From Betaproteobacteria bacterium (GTDB lineage: Bacteria; Pseudomonadota; Gammaproteobacteria; Burkholderiales; Casimicrobiaceae): a stretch of DNA of 10,889 nucleotides. Position numbers and translations under genes: made by a program. Location: assembly GCA_025355395.1 (NCBI GenBank), contig JANXZT010000207.1:1-10889 (forward strand). The letters run 5' to 3'. Positions within the stretch are counted from its first letter, which is position 1. Every line of letters begins with the position of its first letter. The notes below the pieces were generated by a model. It saw only the letters and a program-made list of their open reading frames with translations. It had not been told where the DNA came from and did no database searches. Shown piece after piece: positions 1 through 6,849 of the stretch.

Positions 1-950
1 GGCAGCCGGCCCTGCAATTCTGGTAACAAGTCCGACGGCTTGGCGATGTGAAACGCGCCCGAGGCGATGAACAGGATATGATCGGTCTTCACCGCGCCGT
101 GCTTGGTCGAGACCGTGGTGCCTTCGATCAACGGCAGCAAATCGCGCTGCACGCCTTCGCGCGAGACGTCGCCGCCGCTGCGGCCATCGCGCACGCAGAT
201 CTTGTCGATCTCATCGAGAAACACGATGCCGTTATTCTCGACCGCATGGATGGATTCCTGCACCAGCTGGTCGCTGTCCAATAGCTTGTCGGATTCCTCG
301 TTGACGAGCAGCTCGTGGGAATCCACAACGGTCAGGCGGCGGGTTTTGGTGCGCGCGCCCATCTTGCCAAAAATATCGCCGATCGAGATCGCACCCATCT
401 GCGCGCCCGGCATGCCCGGTATTTCGAACATTGGCATGCCGCCGGAGGATTGCGTTTCGATCTCGATTTCCTTGTCGTTGAGTTCGCCGGCGCGCAATTT
501 CTTGCGAAACGAATCGCGCGTCGCCGCACCCGAATTGGCGCCGACCAGCGCATCGAACACGCGATCCTCGGCGGCGAGCTGCGCGCGGGCCTGTACGTCC
601 TTGCGCTTGCGCTCGCGGGTCTGCGCAATCGCGACTTCAACCAGATCGCGAATGATCTGCTCGACATCGCGCCCGACATAACCGACCTCGGTGAATTTGG
701 TGGCTTCGACCTTGATGAACGGCGCGCCGGCGAGTTTTGCCAGCCGCCGCGCGATCTCGGTCTTGCCGACGCCGGTCGGCCCGATCATCAGGATATTTTT
801 CGGCAGCACCTCCTCGCGCAGCGAGCCGGTGAGTTGCAGCCGCCGCCAGCGATTACGCAAAGCGATCGAGACGGCGCGCTTGGCGTCGTGCTGACCGACG
901 ATATGCTTGTCGAGCTCGCTGACGATCTCGGACGGGGTCATGGTGGACAT
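1..950 (-). CDS. hslU: HslU, ATPase subunit of the HslVU (ClpYQ) protease, 3' end outside window
   Basis: HslU is the AAA+ hexameric unfoldase that feeds cytoplasmic substrates into the HslV peptidase. The minus strand encodes 316 residues, which is the N-terminal part of a protein usually about 440 long; the C-terminal subdomain lies beyond the left edge. Visible are the N-terminal MTPSEIVSELDKHIVGQ block, Walker A GPTGVGKT at residues 57-64, the substrate-gripping pore motif GYVG at 90-93, the HslU-specific intermediate domain (about 110-235), and Walker B IVFLDEID near 250. The start at 950 gives MSTMTPSEIV, matching E. coli MSEMTPREIV in length. In-frame ATGs at 953, 959 and 941 are alternatives, and none has a strong Shine-Dalgarno sequence. 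hslV is not upstream as usual; a truncated hydrolase gene ends 22 bases before this start, so hslU may depend on that gene's promoter. Identification is essentially certain, the exact start less so. Confidence 0.97.
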   Translation of the reverse strand, partial: MSTMTPSEIVSELDKHIVGQHDAKRAVSIALRNRWRRLQLTGSLREEVLPKNILMIGPTGVGKTEIARRLAKLAGAPFIKVEATKFTEVGYVGRDVEQIIRDLVEVAIAQTRERKRKDVQARAQLAAEDRVFDALVGANSGAATRDSFRKKLRAGELNDKEIEIETQSSGGMPMFEIPGMPGAQMGAISIGDIFGKMGARTKTRRLTVVDSHELLVNEESDKLLDSDQLVQESIHAVENNGIVFLDEIDKICVRDGRSGGDVSREGVQRDLLPLIEGTTVSTKHGAVKTDHILFIASGAFHIAKPSDLLPELQGRL

Positions 951-972
951 CATGGGCATCGATTGCCGGAAT

Positions 973-1428
973 TCAAAGTGACCGAGTCGAGCGCGAAACT
1001 TCGTCGTCCGCGCCGGGGAGGGTCTTGCCTTCGCCCAGAGCATCGCCGGCGTTGATGTCGACGTTGGGACCATAGAGCGTGCCGTAACCGTCCTTGGCAT
1101 TGATGTCCAGGATCGCCCGGTAGTTGTTAAAAATGGCGATGCGGCGCAATTCGGTCGCGGTCGGCGCGGTGGGGTTGGCCGGAGCCGGGGCGGCTGCGCC
1201 AGCGAGCCCGGTCTTGCCCAGGCCCGCCGTCAACAAGTCATCAGTCGAGCCGTCATAATTTGTCTTGCTGATCGTGCCAGCGAAGGCGGGCTTGACGTTG
1301 ATGTCGACGCTTTCGCCTCCGCCTCCGGCGCATCCGGCCAATAAACCCATTGCGACCATGACCGCAACGGTCAACGAAAAGCCACGGCGCGTTGCGCGCG
1401 CGAGGCGCATGTTGAATTGGGTGCTCAT
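973..1428 (-). pseudogene. Truncated 3-hydroxybutyrate oligomer hydrolase (lipoprotein N-terminus only)
   Basis: The 151-residue product matches, from memory of the family, the N-terminus of D-(-)-3-hydroxybutyrate oligomer hydrolases (about 650-700 aa), which cleave oligomers released from polyhydroxybutyrate. Recognisable blocks are the AFAGTISKTNYDG segment, DDLLTAGLGKTGL (residues 63-75), ELRRIAIFNNYRAILD (93-108) and YGTLYGPNVD...LGEGK (115-135). Similarity stops after about residue 138, the frame continues 13 unrelated-looking residues (DDEVSRSTRS L) and ends, and hslU begins 22 bases later, so the catalytic domain is absent. The start at 1428 is supported by a good Shine-Dalgarno (AGGAGAG) and yields a signal peptide with lipobox LLAGC, Cys33. 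The signal peptide and frame are intact, so a short lipoprotein may still be made. It could instead be an independent small lipoprotein, but the block matches argue for a remnant. Confidence 0.75.
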
Positions 1429-1502
1429 CTCGAACTCTCTCCTGAGGGCGGGGAACGCAGCACGCCTTTTCCCTGGCCGCGACCGCGATGGGCATTCTAG
1501 CC

Positions 1503-1563
1503 GCCGCGGATTATAAGCACGACCGGGCAACGTTGCAGGACTTTGGCTGCAATCGCTTATGAT
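1503..1563. promoter_or_regulatory. Candidate divergent promoters with a TTGCAG-N8-CTGCAA inverted repeat
   Basis: The 230-base gap between the hydrolase remnant and sodC contains a perfect minus-strand -10, TATAAT (1510-1515), 17 bases from CTGCAA (1533-1538), pointing to the remnant and hslU. On the plus strand TATGAT (1558-1563) lies 19 bases from TTGCAG (1533-1538), pointing to sodC. The shared -35 hexamer forms one arm of an inverted repeat, TTGCAG (1533-1538) and CTGCAA (1547-1552), separated by 8 bases, so one bound regulator could affect both directions. The -10 boxes are convincing by eye; the -35 boxes match consensus at only about half their positions, and the operator reading is inference. 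The rest of the gap (1564-1640) shows nothing I can name. Confidence 0.4.
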
Positions 1564-1658
1564 GTGTGCCCGTGCCAGCACCGGACGCTTTCGCCCGTAG
1601 CGTCAATAACGCCGACCACATTGCGCCACACCTATCGCGCCACACAAGAGGGATCTGG

Positions 1659-2171
1659 ATGAAACAGGCTATTGCAATCGCAGCCGCAGTGCTTCTGGCA
1701 GGGTGCGCGGCGATGACATCCACGGGGCCGGCCGCGGTCGCTGACTTGGCGCCGACCAAAGGCAACAACACCAAGGGATCGGTGGCCTTCACCCAGGGCG
1801 GCGAACGCGTGACGGTGGTTGCGGAAATATCGGGACTCACGCCGGGCGGCCACGGCTTTCATGTTCACGAAAAAGGCGATTGCACCGCCGAGGATGCGAC
1901 CAGCGCCGGCGGGCATTTCAATCCCGCGGGCAAGCCACACGCCGATCCGGGCAACCGGGATCGCCACGCCGGCGACATGCCGATGCTGGTGGCTGACGCC
2001 TCCGGCAACGCGCGGCTGACGACGACGCTTGACATTGTGACCATCGGCGGTGGCGCCGCGGACATCGTCGGACGAAGCGTCATCGTGCACAAGGATGCGG
2101 ACGACTACAAGACGCAGCCCACCGGCAACTCGGGGGCGCGGGTCGCTTGCGGCGTGATTCGCCGGCGATGA
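1659..2171 (+). CDS. sodC: Cu-Zn superoxide dismutase, predicted lipoprotein (SodC)
   Basis: SodC converts superoxide to hydrogen peroxide and oxygen in the cell envelope. The 170-residue product starts with a short signal peptide and lipobox LLAGC (Cys16), so it is predicted to be lipid-anchored to a membrane facing the periplasm. All metal ligands are present: copper His68 and His70 (GFHVH), bridging His86 (GGHFNP) and His144 (VIVH); zinc His86, His94, His103 and Asp106 (PHADPGNRDRHAGD). The conserved disulfide would join Cys75 and Cys164. I chose ATG 1659 because AAGAGGG sits 6 bases upstream and this start gives the signal peptide directly; the frame stays open upstream to 1566 without a credible ribosome site. 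The stop overlaps the start of the next gene in an ATGA junction, suggesting translational coupling with a degenerate paralogue. Confidence 0.95.
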   Translation: MKQAIAIAAAVLLAGCAAMTSTGPAAVADLAPTKGNNTKGSVAFTQGGERVTVVAEISGLTPGGHGFHVHEKGDCTAEDATSAGGHFNPAGKPHADPGNRDRHAGDMPMLVADASGNARLTTTLDIVTIGGGAADIVGRSVIVHKDADDYKTQPTGNSGARVACGVIRRR

Positions 2172-2764
2172 TGCAAGCGTTTTTCCGAATGCCGCAGGAC
2201 TCGGCAGCAGTGAAGCGGTTAATTCCCGGAAAGTCGCTCGCGGCGCTCGCGCTCGCGCTTCTGCTGTCGTCCTGCCAGACCATCAAGGATGCGGGCAGCG
2301 CATTGTTTCCGAGCAACGAGTCCGCGCGCGGGCCGGGGCTCGAGGCGTCGCTGCGTGCCGTCGGAGGCAGCGTGGCGGACGGTTCCGTGCGTTTCGTCCC
2401 GCGCGGCGACGGCGTGACGATGCTCGTCCAGATTGGCGGAGTCCCGCCCGGCCTTTATCGGGTGTTGGTGCATGCGAATGGCAATTGCAGCTCGCCTAAC
2501 GGATTCTCGGCCGGACCGCCATGGAGCCCGCCCGGAGCGGCGGCGCCACTCGCCGAGCGCGCGCCCGTCGTGACGGTGGGCAGCGAGGGCACGGCAGGGA
2601 TGACGGTCCATATCGCAGGCATCGCGGTGGATGGCCCCAATGGGCTGACCGGTAAATCGGTGGTGCTGCATGAAGGCTTGATCGGTCGCCTCGATGCGGC
2701 GCCGGACATACCCAATGGCCGGCTCGCATGCGGCGTGATCGGTCCGCTGCGAACGCTGTTCTAG
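2168..2764 (+). CDS. SodC-fold lipoprotein lacking most metal ligands (probable non-enzymatic paralogue)
   Basis: The 198-residue product carries a signal peptide with lipobox LLSSC (Cys36) and aligns along its length with the SodC encoded just upstream: GSVRF for GSVAF, GKSVVLH for GRSVIVH, and RLACGVI for RVACGVI. The disulfide cysteines are kept (Cys107, Cys188) and two copper-type histidines remain (His102, His168). The first HVH histidine is Leu100, the bridging His is gone (SAGPPWSPPG in place of SAGGHFNPAG), and the zinc loop with its His and Asp ligands is missing. It should therefore not bind zinc or catalyse dismutation normally. The start at 2168 overlaps the sodC stop as ATGA; GTG 2210 would give a tidier signal peptide (VKRLIPGKSL) and is a real alternative, as are ATG 2171 and ATG 2189. 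The frame is intact, so this looks like a maintained gene; its function is unknown. Confidence 0.8.
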   Translation: MMQAFFRMPQDSAAVKRLIPGKSLAALALALLLSSCQTIKDAGSALFPSNESARGPGLEASLRAVGGSVADGSVRFVPRGDGVTMLVQIGGVPPGLYRVLVHANGNCSSPNGFSAGPPWSPPGAAAPLAERAPVVTVGSEGTAGMTVHIAGIAVDGPNGLTGKSVVLHEGLIGRLDAAPDIPNGRLACGVIGPLRTLF

Positions 2765-2823
2765 CCGGGAGTAATGCGGCCGGCACCGCGCACCCTGCAT
2801 TCACGGATATTAATGGAGCCACG

Positions 2824-3612
2824 ATGGGATTCCTCGCCGGCAAGAAAATTCTGATCACCGGCGTGCTGTCGAACCGCTCGATCGCGCATGGCGTCGCGCG
2901 GGCCTGCCAGCGCGAGGGCGCAACACTCGCTTTCACCTATGTGAACGACGATCTCAAGGAACGCGTCGTCCGCCTCGCAGCCGCTTTCGGCACGGTTCCG
3001 GTGCTGCCCTGCGATGTCAGCCGGGACGAGGATATCGATGCCCTGTTCGCATCGCTCAAACGCGAGTGGGACGGGCTCGATGGCCTCCTGCATTCGATCG
3101 CCTTTGCGCCGCGCGAGGCGCTCGCCGGTGATTTTCTGGATGGCATTTCGCGCAGCGCGTTCGCGACGGCCCATGACGTATCGAGCTACAGCTTAGCTGC
3201 ACTCGCCAAGGCTGCACGTCCGCTCATGCAGGGCCGCAACGCATCACTACTGACACTCACCTACCTGGGCGCGGTGCGCGCGCTGCCGAGCTATAACGTC
3301 ATGGGGCTTGCCAAGGCGAGCCTCGAGGCGAACGTGCGTTATCTCGCGTCGTGCCTTGGCCCCGAACAGATTCGGGTGAACGGCATCTCTGCCGGTCCCA
3401 TCAAGACACTTGCGGCGGCGGGCATCAGCGGCTTCTCGAAATTGCTGGGCTTTGTCGAACGCACGGCGCCGTTGCGGCGCAACGTGACCATCGAGGAGGT
3501 CGGCAATGTCGCGGCTTTTCTGATGTCGGAGCTCGCGAGCGGCATTACCGGCGAGATTACCTACGTGGATTGCGGCTTCTCCACCGTCGCGGCCGGTATC
3601 ACCGAGGAATAG
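2824..3612 (+). CDS. fabI: Enoyl-[acyl-carrier-protein] reductase (NADH), FabI
   Basis: FabI performs the last reduction of each fatty acid elongation cycle in the cytoplasm, converting trans-2-enoyl-ACP to acyl-ACP. The 262-residue product has the usual family length (E. coli 262) and begins MGFLAGKKILITG as expected. Visible are the nucleotide-binding loop GVLSNRSIA (13-21), Asp64 in CDV, and the catalytic Tyr147, Tyr157 and Lys164 in TYLGAVRALPSYNVMGLAK, followed by SAGPIKTLAA (189-199). Residue 93, Gly in E. coli at the triclosan contact, is Ala here (SIAFAPREAL). The start is fixed by GGAG five bases upstream; the longer open frame back to 2728 has no homology. It lies 59 bases after the SodC-like gene and 18 bases before the FAD oxidoreductase, all on the plus strand, so the four genes may form one transcription unit. 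Confidence 0.97.
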   Translation: MGFLAGKKILITGVLSNRSIAHGVARACQREGATLAFTYVNDDLKERVVRLAAAFGTVPVLPCDVSRDEDIDALFASLKREWDGLDGLLHSIAFAPREALAGDFLDGISRSAFATAHDVSSYSLAALAKAARPLMQGRNASLLTLTYLGAVRALPSYNVMGLAKASLEANVRYLASCLGPEQIRVNGISAGPIKTLAAAGISGFSKLLGFVERTAPLRRNVTIEEVGNVAAFLMSELASGITGEITYVDCGFSTVAAGITEE

Positions 3613-3630
3613 CGGTACGCCAGGGGCAGA

Positions 3631-5313
3631 ATGGGCGCGTCCACCGCATTCGATGCCGTCATTATCGGCGGCGGCCATAACGGACTGGTGTGCGCGGCGT
3701 ATCTCGCGGCCGGTGGATTGAGGGTTTGCGTCCTGGAACGCCGCGCTGTCGTCGGCGGCGCCGCCGTCACCGAAGAGTTCTACCCCGGGTTCCGGAACTC
3801 GACGGCGAGCTATACGGTGAGCCTGCTCAATCCACGGATCATTCGTGACCTGCATTTGACGGCGCACGGATTGCGCATCGTCCCCCGACCGCTCTCCAAC
3901 TTCCTGCCTTTGCCCGGGCCTGCCTACCTCAAGGTGGGCGGCAGCCTCGCCCAAACCCAGGCGGAGCTCGCCAGGTTTTCGGTGCGCGATGCGCAGCGCC
4001 TGCCCGCGTACTACGCCATGCTCGACCGCGTGGCGGATGTGCTTCGTGACCTTCTGCTCGTCACTCCGCCCAACATCGGCGCGTCGTCGACGGTTGCGAG
4101 CATCGGCGCATTGCTCGATGGCTGGAAAGTCGCCAAGCGCTTCCGCGCCTTGGGTCTCGAAGGGCAACGCGATGTGCTCGATCTTTTCACCAAGAGTGCG
4201 GGCGAAATCCTCGATCGCTGGTTCGAAGCCGACCCGGTGAAGGCGGCGTTCGGCTTCGATGCCGTGGTTGGCAATTACGCGAGTCCGTACACACCCGGCT
4301 CGGCCTACGTCCTGTTGCATCATGTTTTTGGTGAAGTGAATGGCAAGCGCGGCCAATGGGGTCATGCGCTGGGTGGGATGGGTGCCATCACCCAGGCGAT
4401 GGCAAGAGAATGCGTCGCGCGTGGCGTGGTGCTTCGCGTCGGTTCGCCTGTCGCCCGCGTTATCGTCGAGCGTGGCCGCGCGTGCGGCGTGGAGCTTGCC
4501 GATGGCGAAGTGATTCGGGCGGCGCGCGTGGTCGCCAACGTGAATCCGCGGTTGCTGTTCGAACGGCTGGTCGCGCCGGAGCATCTCGATGCGGATTTTC
4601 GCGCCCGCATTGCTGGCTATCGCTGCGCCTCCGGAACATTCCGGATGAATGTCGCGTTGTCGGCCTTGCCCGATTTCCTTGCCTTGCCGGGCGTGCAACC
4701 ACAGCCGCATCATGCAAGCGGCATCATCGTCGCGCCTTCGCTGCGTTACATGGAGCAAGCCTACTTCGATGCGCGAACCCATGGCTGGTCGCGGGCACCG
4801 ATCGTGGAGGTGCTCATTCCCTCGGTGGTGGATTCGAGCCTGGCGCCTCCAGGCATGCATGTGGCAAGCCTCTTTTGCCAGCATGTCGAGCCGGATTTGC
4901 CGAAAGTAGCGGGGGGGCGCAGCTGGGATGACGCGCGCGACGAGGTCGCCGACCTCATGATCGATACGGTCGATTCGGTGGCACCCAATTTCAAGGCAAG
5001 CGTGCTTGGCCGCCGTGCCCTGTCGCCACTTGATCTCGAGCGCGAGTTCGGCTTGATCGGGGGTGACATCTTTCATGGTGCGCTGTCGCTCGACCAGCTG
5101 TTCTCGGCCCGGCCCGTCCTCGGCAACGCCCACTACCGCGCACCGATTCCCGCCCTTTACCTGTGCGGATCGGGCACGCATCCCGGCGGCGGAGTGACGG
5201 GCGTGCCGGGGCATAATGCGGCGCGCGAGATTCTGCGTGATGCCAGACGAAAACGTACGCCGCGTGCGTCATTGCCGATGCCCACAGCGAAAAAAGTCGA
5301 AGTCAGCCGATAA
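3631..5313 (+). CDS. FAD-dependent oxidoreductase of the phytoene desaturase / PYROXD2 family
   Basis: This 560-residue flavoprotein belongs to the COG1233 group (CrtI/PYROXD2-like); substrates of bacterial members at this branch are mostly unknown. The N-terminal Rossmann motif VIIGGGHNGL (residues 10-19) ends with the ribose-binding Glu36 in VCVLERR, followed by the VVGGAAVTEE loop. The C-terminal FAD motif GTHPGGGVTGVPG lies near 515-527 and is typical of PYROXD2-type proteins rather than true carotenoid desaturases; no carotenoid genes are nearby. AGGGG four bases upstream supports ATG 3631. About 25 basic residues follow the last conserved motif, and the final codons and TAA overlap, in antisense, the 3' end of rnpB, so the tail may be a read-out extension. 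It follows fabI by 18 bases and is probably cotranscribed with it. Confidence 0.85.
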   Translation: MGASTAFDAVIIGGGHNGLVCAAYLAAGGLRVCVLERRAVVGGAAVTEEFYPGFRNSTASYTVSLLNPRIIRDLHLTAHGLRIVPRPLSNFLPLPGPAYLKVGGSLAQTQAELARFSVRDAQRLPAYYAMLDRVADVLRDLLLVTPPNIGASSTVASIGALLDGWKVAKRFRALGLEGQRDVLDLFTKSAGEILDRWFEADPVKAAFGFDAVVGNYASPYTPGSAYVLLHHVFGEVNGKRGQWGHALGGMGAITQAMARECVARGVVLRVGSPVARVIVERGRACGVELADGEVIRAARVVANVNPRLLFERLVAPEHLDADFRARIAGYRCASGTFRMNVALSALPDFLALPGVQPQPHHASGIIVAPSLRYMEQAYFDARTHGWSRAPIVEVLIPSVVDSSLAPPGMHVASLFCQHVEPDLPKVAGGRSWDDARDEVADLMIDTVDSVAPNFKASVLGRRALSPLDLEREFGLIGGDIFHGALSLDQLFSARPVLGNAHYRAPIPALYLCGSGTHPGGGVTGVPGHNAAREILRDARRKRTPRASLPMPTAKKVEVSR

Positions 5314-5650
5314 GCCGGGTTTTGTTACGGCGCATTTGCATGCGCTATGGCCGTCATTCCTCTAGGCGCATCGTTGCCGGTGCGCTCGAGCCACCTACCC
5401 GCGGACTCTGCGAGCAGCATCGTCGTCCGCCTACTTGGTGTTGCTCCGGATGGAGGTTGCCGCGTTTCACCCGCCTACCATAACCGGTAAGCGACTCGTC
5501 TCTGTGGCCCTGTTCCTCGCCTTCATCGTCGCTCGCGCGACGGCTTATAGCGTCTGGGCGTTACCCAGCATCCTGCTCTGCGGAGCCCGGACTTTCCTCT
5601 CCCCTCTTAAGCTCACGCTGCAGAGGGCAGCGACGGTCTGGCTGGCTTCG
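5298..5650 (-). ncRNA. rnpB: RNase P RNA, bacterial type A
   Basis: This is the catalytic RNA of RNase P, which matures the 5' ends of tRNAs. Reading the minus strand, the 5' part has GAAGCCAGCCAGACCGTCGC, close to the E. coli M1 5' end, then GAGGAAAGTCCGGGCTCC (P4 strand, about 5582-5599). Next come CTCCATCCGGAGCAA, the GCGGGTAGG loop 15 element (about 5394-5402) that holds the GGT contacting tRNA CCA, AGAGGAATGACGGCC (5349-5363), and the closing AACCCGGCTTATCGG (5307-5321). The ends pair as P1: GAAGCCAGCC near 5640-5649 with GGCTGACTTC near 5299-5308. Length about 353 nt is normal for type A. Six Ts on the transcribed sense (5290-5295) follow P1 and may end transcription. Ends are estimated to within a few bases. 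Its 3' end overlaps the stop of the convergent oxidoreductase gene. Confidence 0.97.
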
Positions 5651-5657
5651 AACTGCG

Positions 5658-5686
5658 ATTATAGGCGCGTGCGGTGTTGGCGACGA
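5658..5686 (-). promoter_or_regulatory. rnpB promoter
   Basis: A perfect minus-strand TATAAT at 5658-5663 lies 7 bases before the predicted 5' end of RNase P RNA (about 5650), the correct distance for a transcription start. Seventeen bases upstream is TCGTCG (5681-5686), a weak -35 matching three of six consensus positions. The REP arm of the neighbouring palindromic element begins only 4 bases further upstream (5690), so sequence that would normally act as an UP element belongs to the repeat. Confidence 0.7.
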
Positions 5687-5689
5687 TCA

Positions 5690-5775
5690 GGAAAGTAGGG
5701 TCAGACACGACTTTCCTGCGCCGTCTCGGCGGGATTCGACGGTTACCACGAAAGTGGTGTCTGACCCTACTTTCC
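5690..5775. repeat. REPIN-like doublet of inverted REP palindromes
   Basis: Two 26-base arms, 5690-5715 and 5750-5775, are inverted copies of each other with a single mismatch. The left arm begins GGAAAGTAGGGTCAGACAC and ends ACTTTC. Each arm is itself a small imperfect palindrome (GGAAAGT...ACTTTCC in the left one). The 34-base spacer contains a further hairpin, CGCCG (5719-5723) with CGGCG (5727-5731). Two REPs facing each other with a short spacer is the structure known as a REPIN, which is non-autonomous and mobilised by REP-associated tyrosine transposases (RAYT). No RAYT gene is in the window. The right arm includes the pyrC stop codon and the left arm abuts the rnpB promoter. The folded RNA could also act as a bidirectional terminator or mRNA-stabilising hairpin. 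The inverted repeat is seen directly; its membership of a dispersed family is inference. Confidence 0.75.
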
Positions 5776-6849
5776 AGGCTCCTGCCCGTCGATGAGCTTC
5801 CAGCGCATCGCCTCGCCGGCACGCAGCGGGATAACGCTCTCGTCACCGAACGGATAGCTCGCGGGCACCATCCACTCCTGGCTCGCGAGGGTGATCGTCC
5901 CCACATTGCGCGGGACGCCATAGAAATCCGCCCCGAAGGCGTTGCCGAAAGCCTCGAACCGGTCGAGCGCGCCGGCAGCCTCGAAGGCTTCGACGTAAAG
6001 CTCTACGGCGGCATGGCCCGAAAAGCAGCCGGCGCAGCCGCAATCGCTCTCCTTCATCTGCCTTGCATGCGGCGCAGAATCGGTGCCCAGAAAGAATTTG
6101 GGATCGCCTGAAGTGGCGGCGCGCAAGAGCGCCTGCCGATGGCGCTCGCGCTTCAAGATCGGCAGGCAATAGAGGTGCGGCCTGATCCCGCCGGCCAGCA
6201 GGGCGTTGCGCGCATAGAGCAGGTGCTGCGGCGTGATGGTGGCCGCCACGTGGGGGCCTGCGGCCAGGACGAACGCGGCGGCTTCTTCCGTCGAGATGTG
6301 CTCGAGCACGACTTTGAGCGCCGGGAAATCGCGGACCAGGCGTGCCAGCACGGTATCCACGAAAACACGCTCGCGATCGAAAATATCGACGTCGGCATCG
6401 GTTACTTCGCCGTGCACCGACAGCACCATGCCGTGCGCTTCCATCGCGGCCAGTGCCGAGTAAACGTGCCCGATGCGCGTGACCCCTGACGCCGAGTTGG
6501 TGGTCGCCCCCGCCGGATAATATTTGACGGCCAACACGATCCCGGATGCCCTCGCTGCGCTGATTTCGGCCGGGCTCGTATCATCCGTGAGATACAACGT
6601 CATCAATGGCACGAACGACGTCGACGCCGGCAGCGCCGCCAGAATCCGGCCCCGATAGGCCTGTGCGGCAGCGGTGGTCGTCACCGGCGGGCGCAGGTTG
6701 GGCATCACCAGGGCGCGGGCAAAGGCGCGTGCGGTGGCCGCCGCAGCATTCCGCATGCCGACGCCATCGCGCAGGTGAACATGCCAATCGTCGGGCTGGC
6801 GAACCACGATCCGGCCGGGACGGCCCGGCGCAGGGGGGCTGAAAATCAT
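5767..6849 (-). CDS. pyrC: Dihydroorotase, class II (PyrC)
   Basis: PyrC cyclises N-carbamoyl-aspartate to dihydroorotate, the third step of de novo pyrimidine synthesis, in the cytoplasm. The 360-residue product resembles E. coli PyrC (348 aa) throughout. Binuclear zinc-site residues are visible: His23 and His25 (DWHVHLRDG), Lys109, the residue carbamylated in the family (AVKYYPAGATTNS), His146 (VHGEVTDADIDIFDRE-type block), His184 (LEHIST) and Asp257 (FLGTDSAPHAR). The GCAGCF motif at 271-276 is also conserved. The start at 6849 has AAGG about 8 bases upstream. The C-terminus runs about eight residues past the usual RW end, and the last two codons and the TAG stop come from the REP arm of the adjacent repeat, so the original stop was probably lost or replaced by that insertion. 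It is divergent from dksA. Confidence 0.97.
   Translation of the reverse strand: MIFSPPAPGRPGRIVVRQPDDWHVHLRDGVGMRNAAAATARAFARALVMPNLRPPVTTTAAAQAYRGRILAALPASTSFVPLMTLYLTDDTSPAEISAARASGIVLAVKYYPAGATTNSASGVTRIGHVYSALAAMEAHGMVLSVHGEVTDADVDIFDRERVFVDTVLARLVRDFPALKVVLEHISTEEAAAFVLAAGPHVAATITPQHLLYARNALLAGGIRPHLYCLPILKRERHRQALLRAATSGDPKFFLGTDSAPHARQMKESDCGCAGCFSGHAAVELYVEAFEAAGALDRFEAFGNAFGADFYGVPRNVGTITLASQEWMVPASYPFGDESVIPLRAGEAMRWKLIDGQEPGK

Noticed and set aside
315..1055. A 246-codon plus-strand frame across hslU and the hydrolase stump
   Set aside because: It is antisense to clear HslU coding sequence and crosses the gene boundary without any conserved segment.
3247..5214. A 655-codon open frame on the minus strand opposite the FAD oxidoreductase
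   Set aside because: It is a GC-rich shadow of a well-supported flavoprotein gene. The translation is rich in Arg, His and Ala with no recognisable domain, and it also overlaps the end of fabI.
3631..5313. Reading the FAD oxidoreductase as a carotenoid desaturase (CrtI)
   Set aside because: The C-terminal GTHPGGGVTGVPG motif fits PYROXD2-type proteins, and no phytoene synthase or other carotenoid gene is nearby.
5435..5698. A plus-strand frame of 87 codons within the rnpB region
   Set aside because: It is antisense to the conserved RNase P RNA core, which fully explains this sequence.
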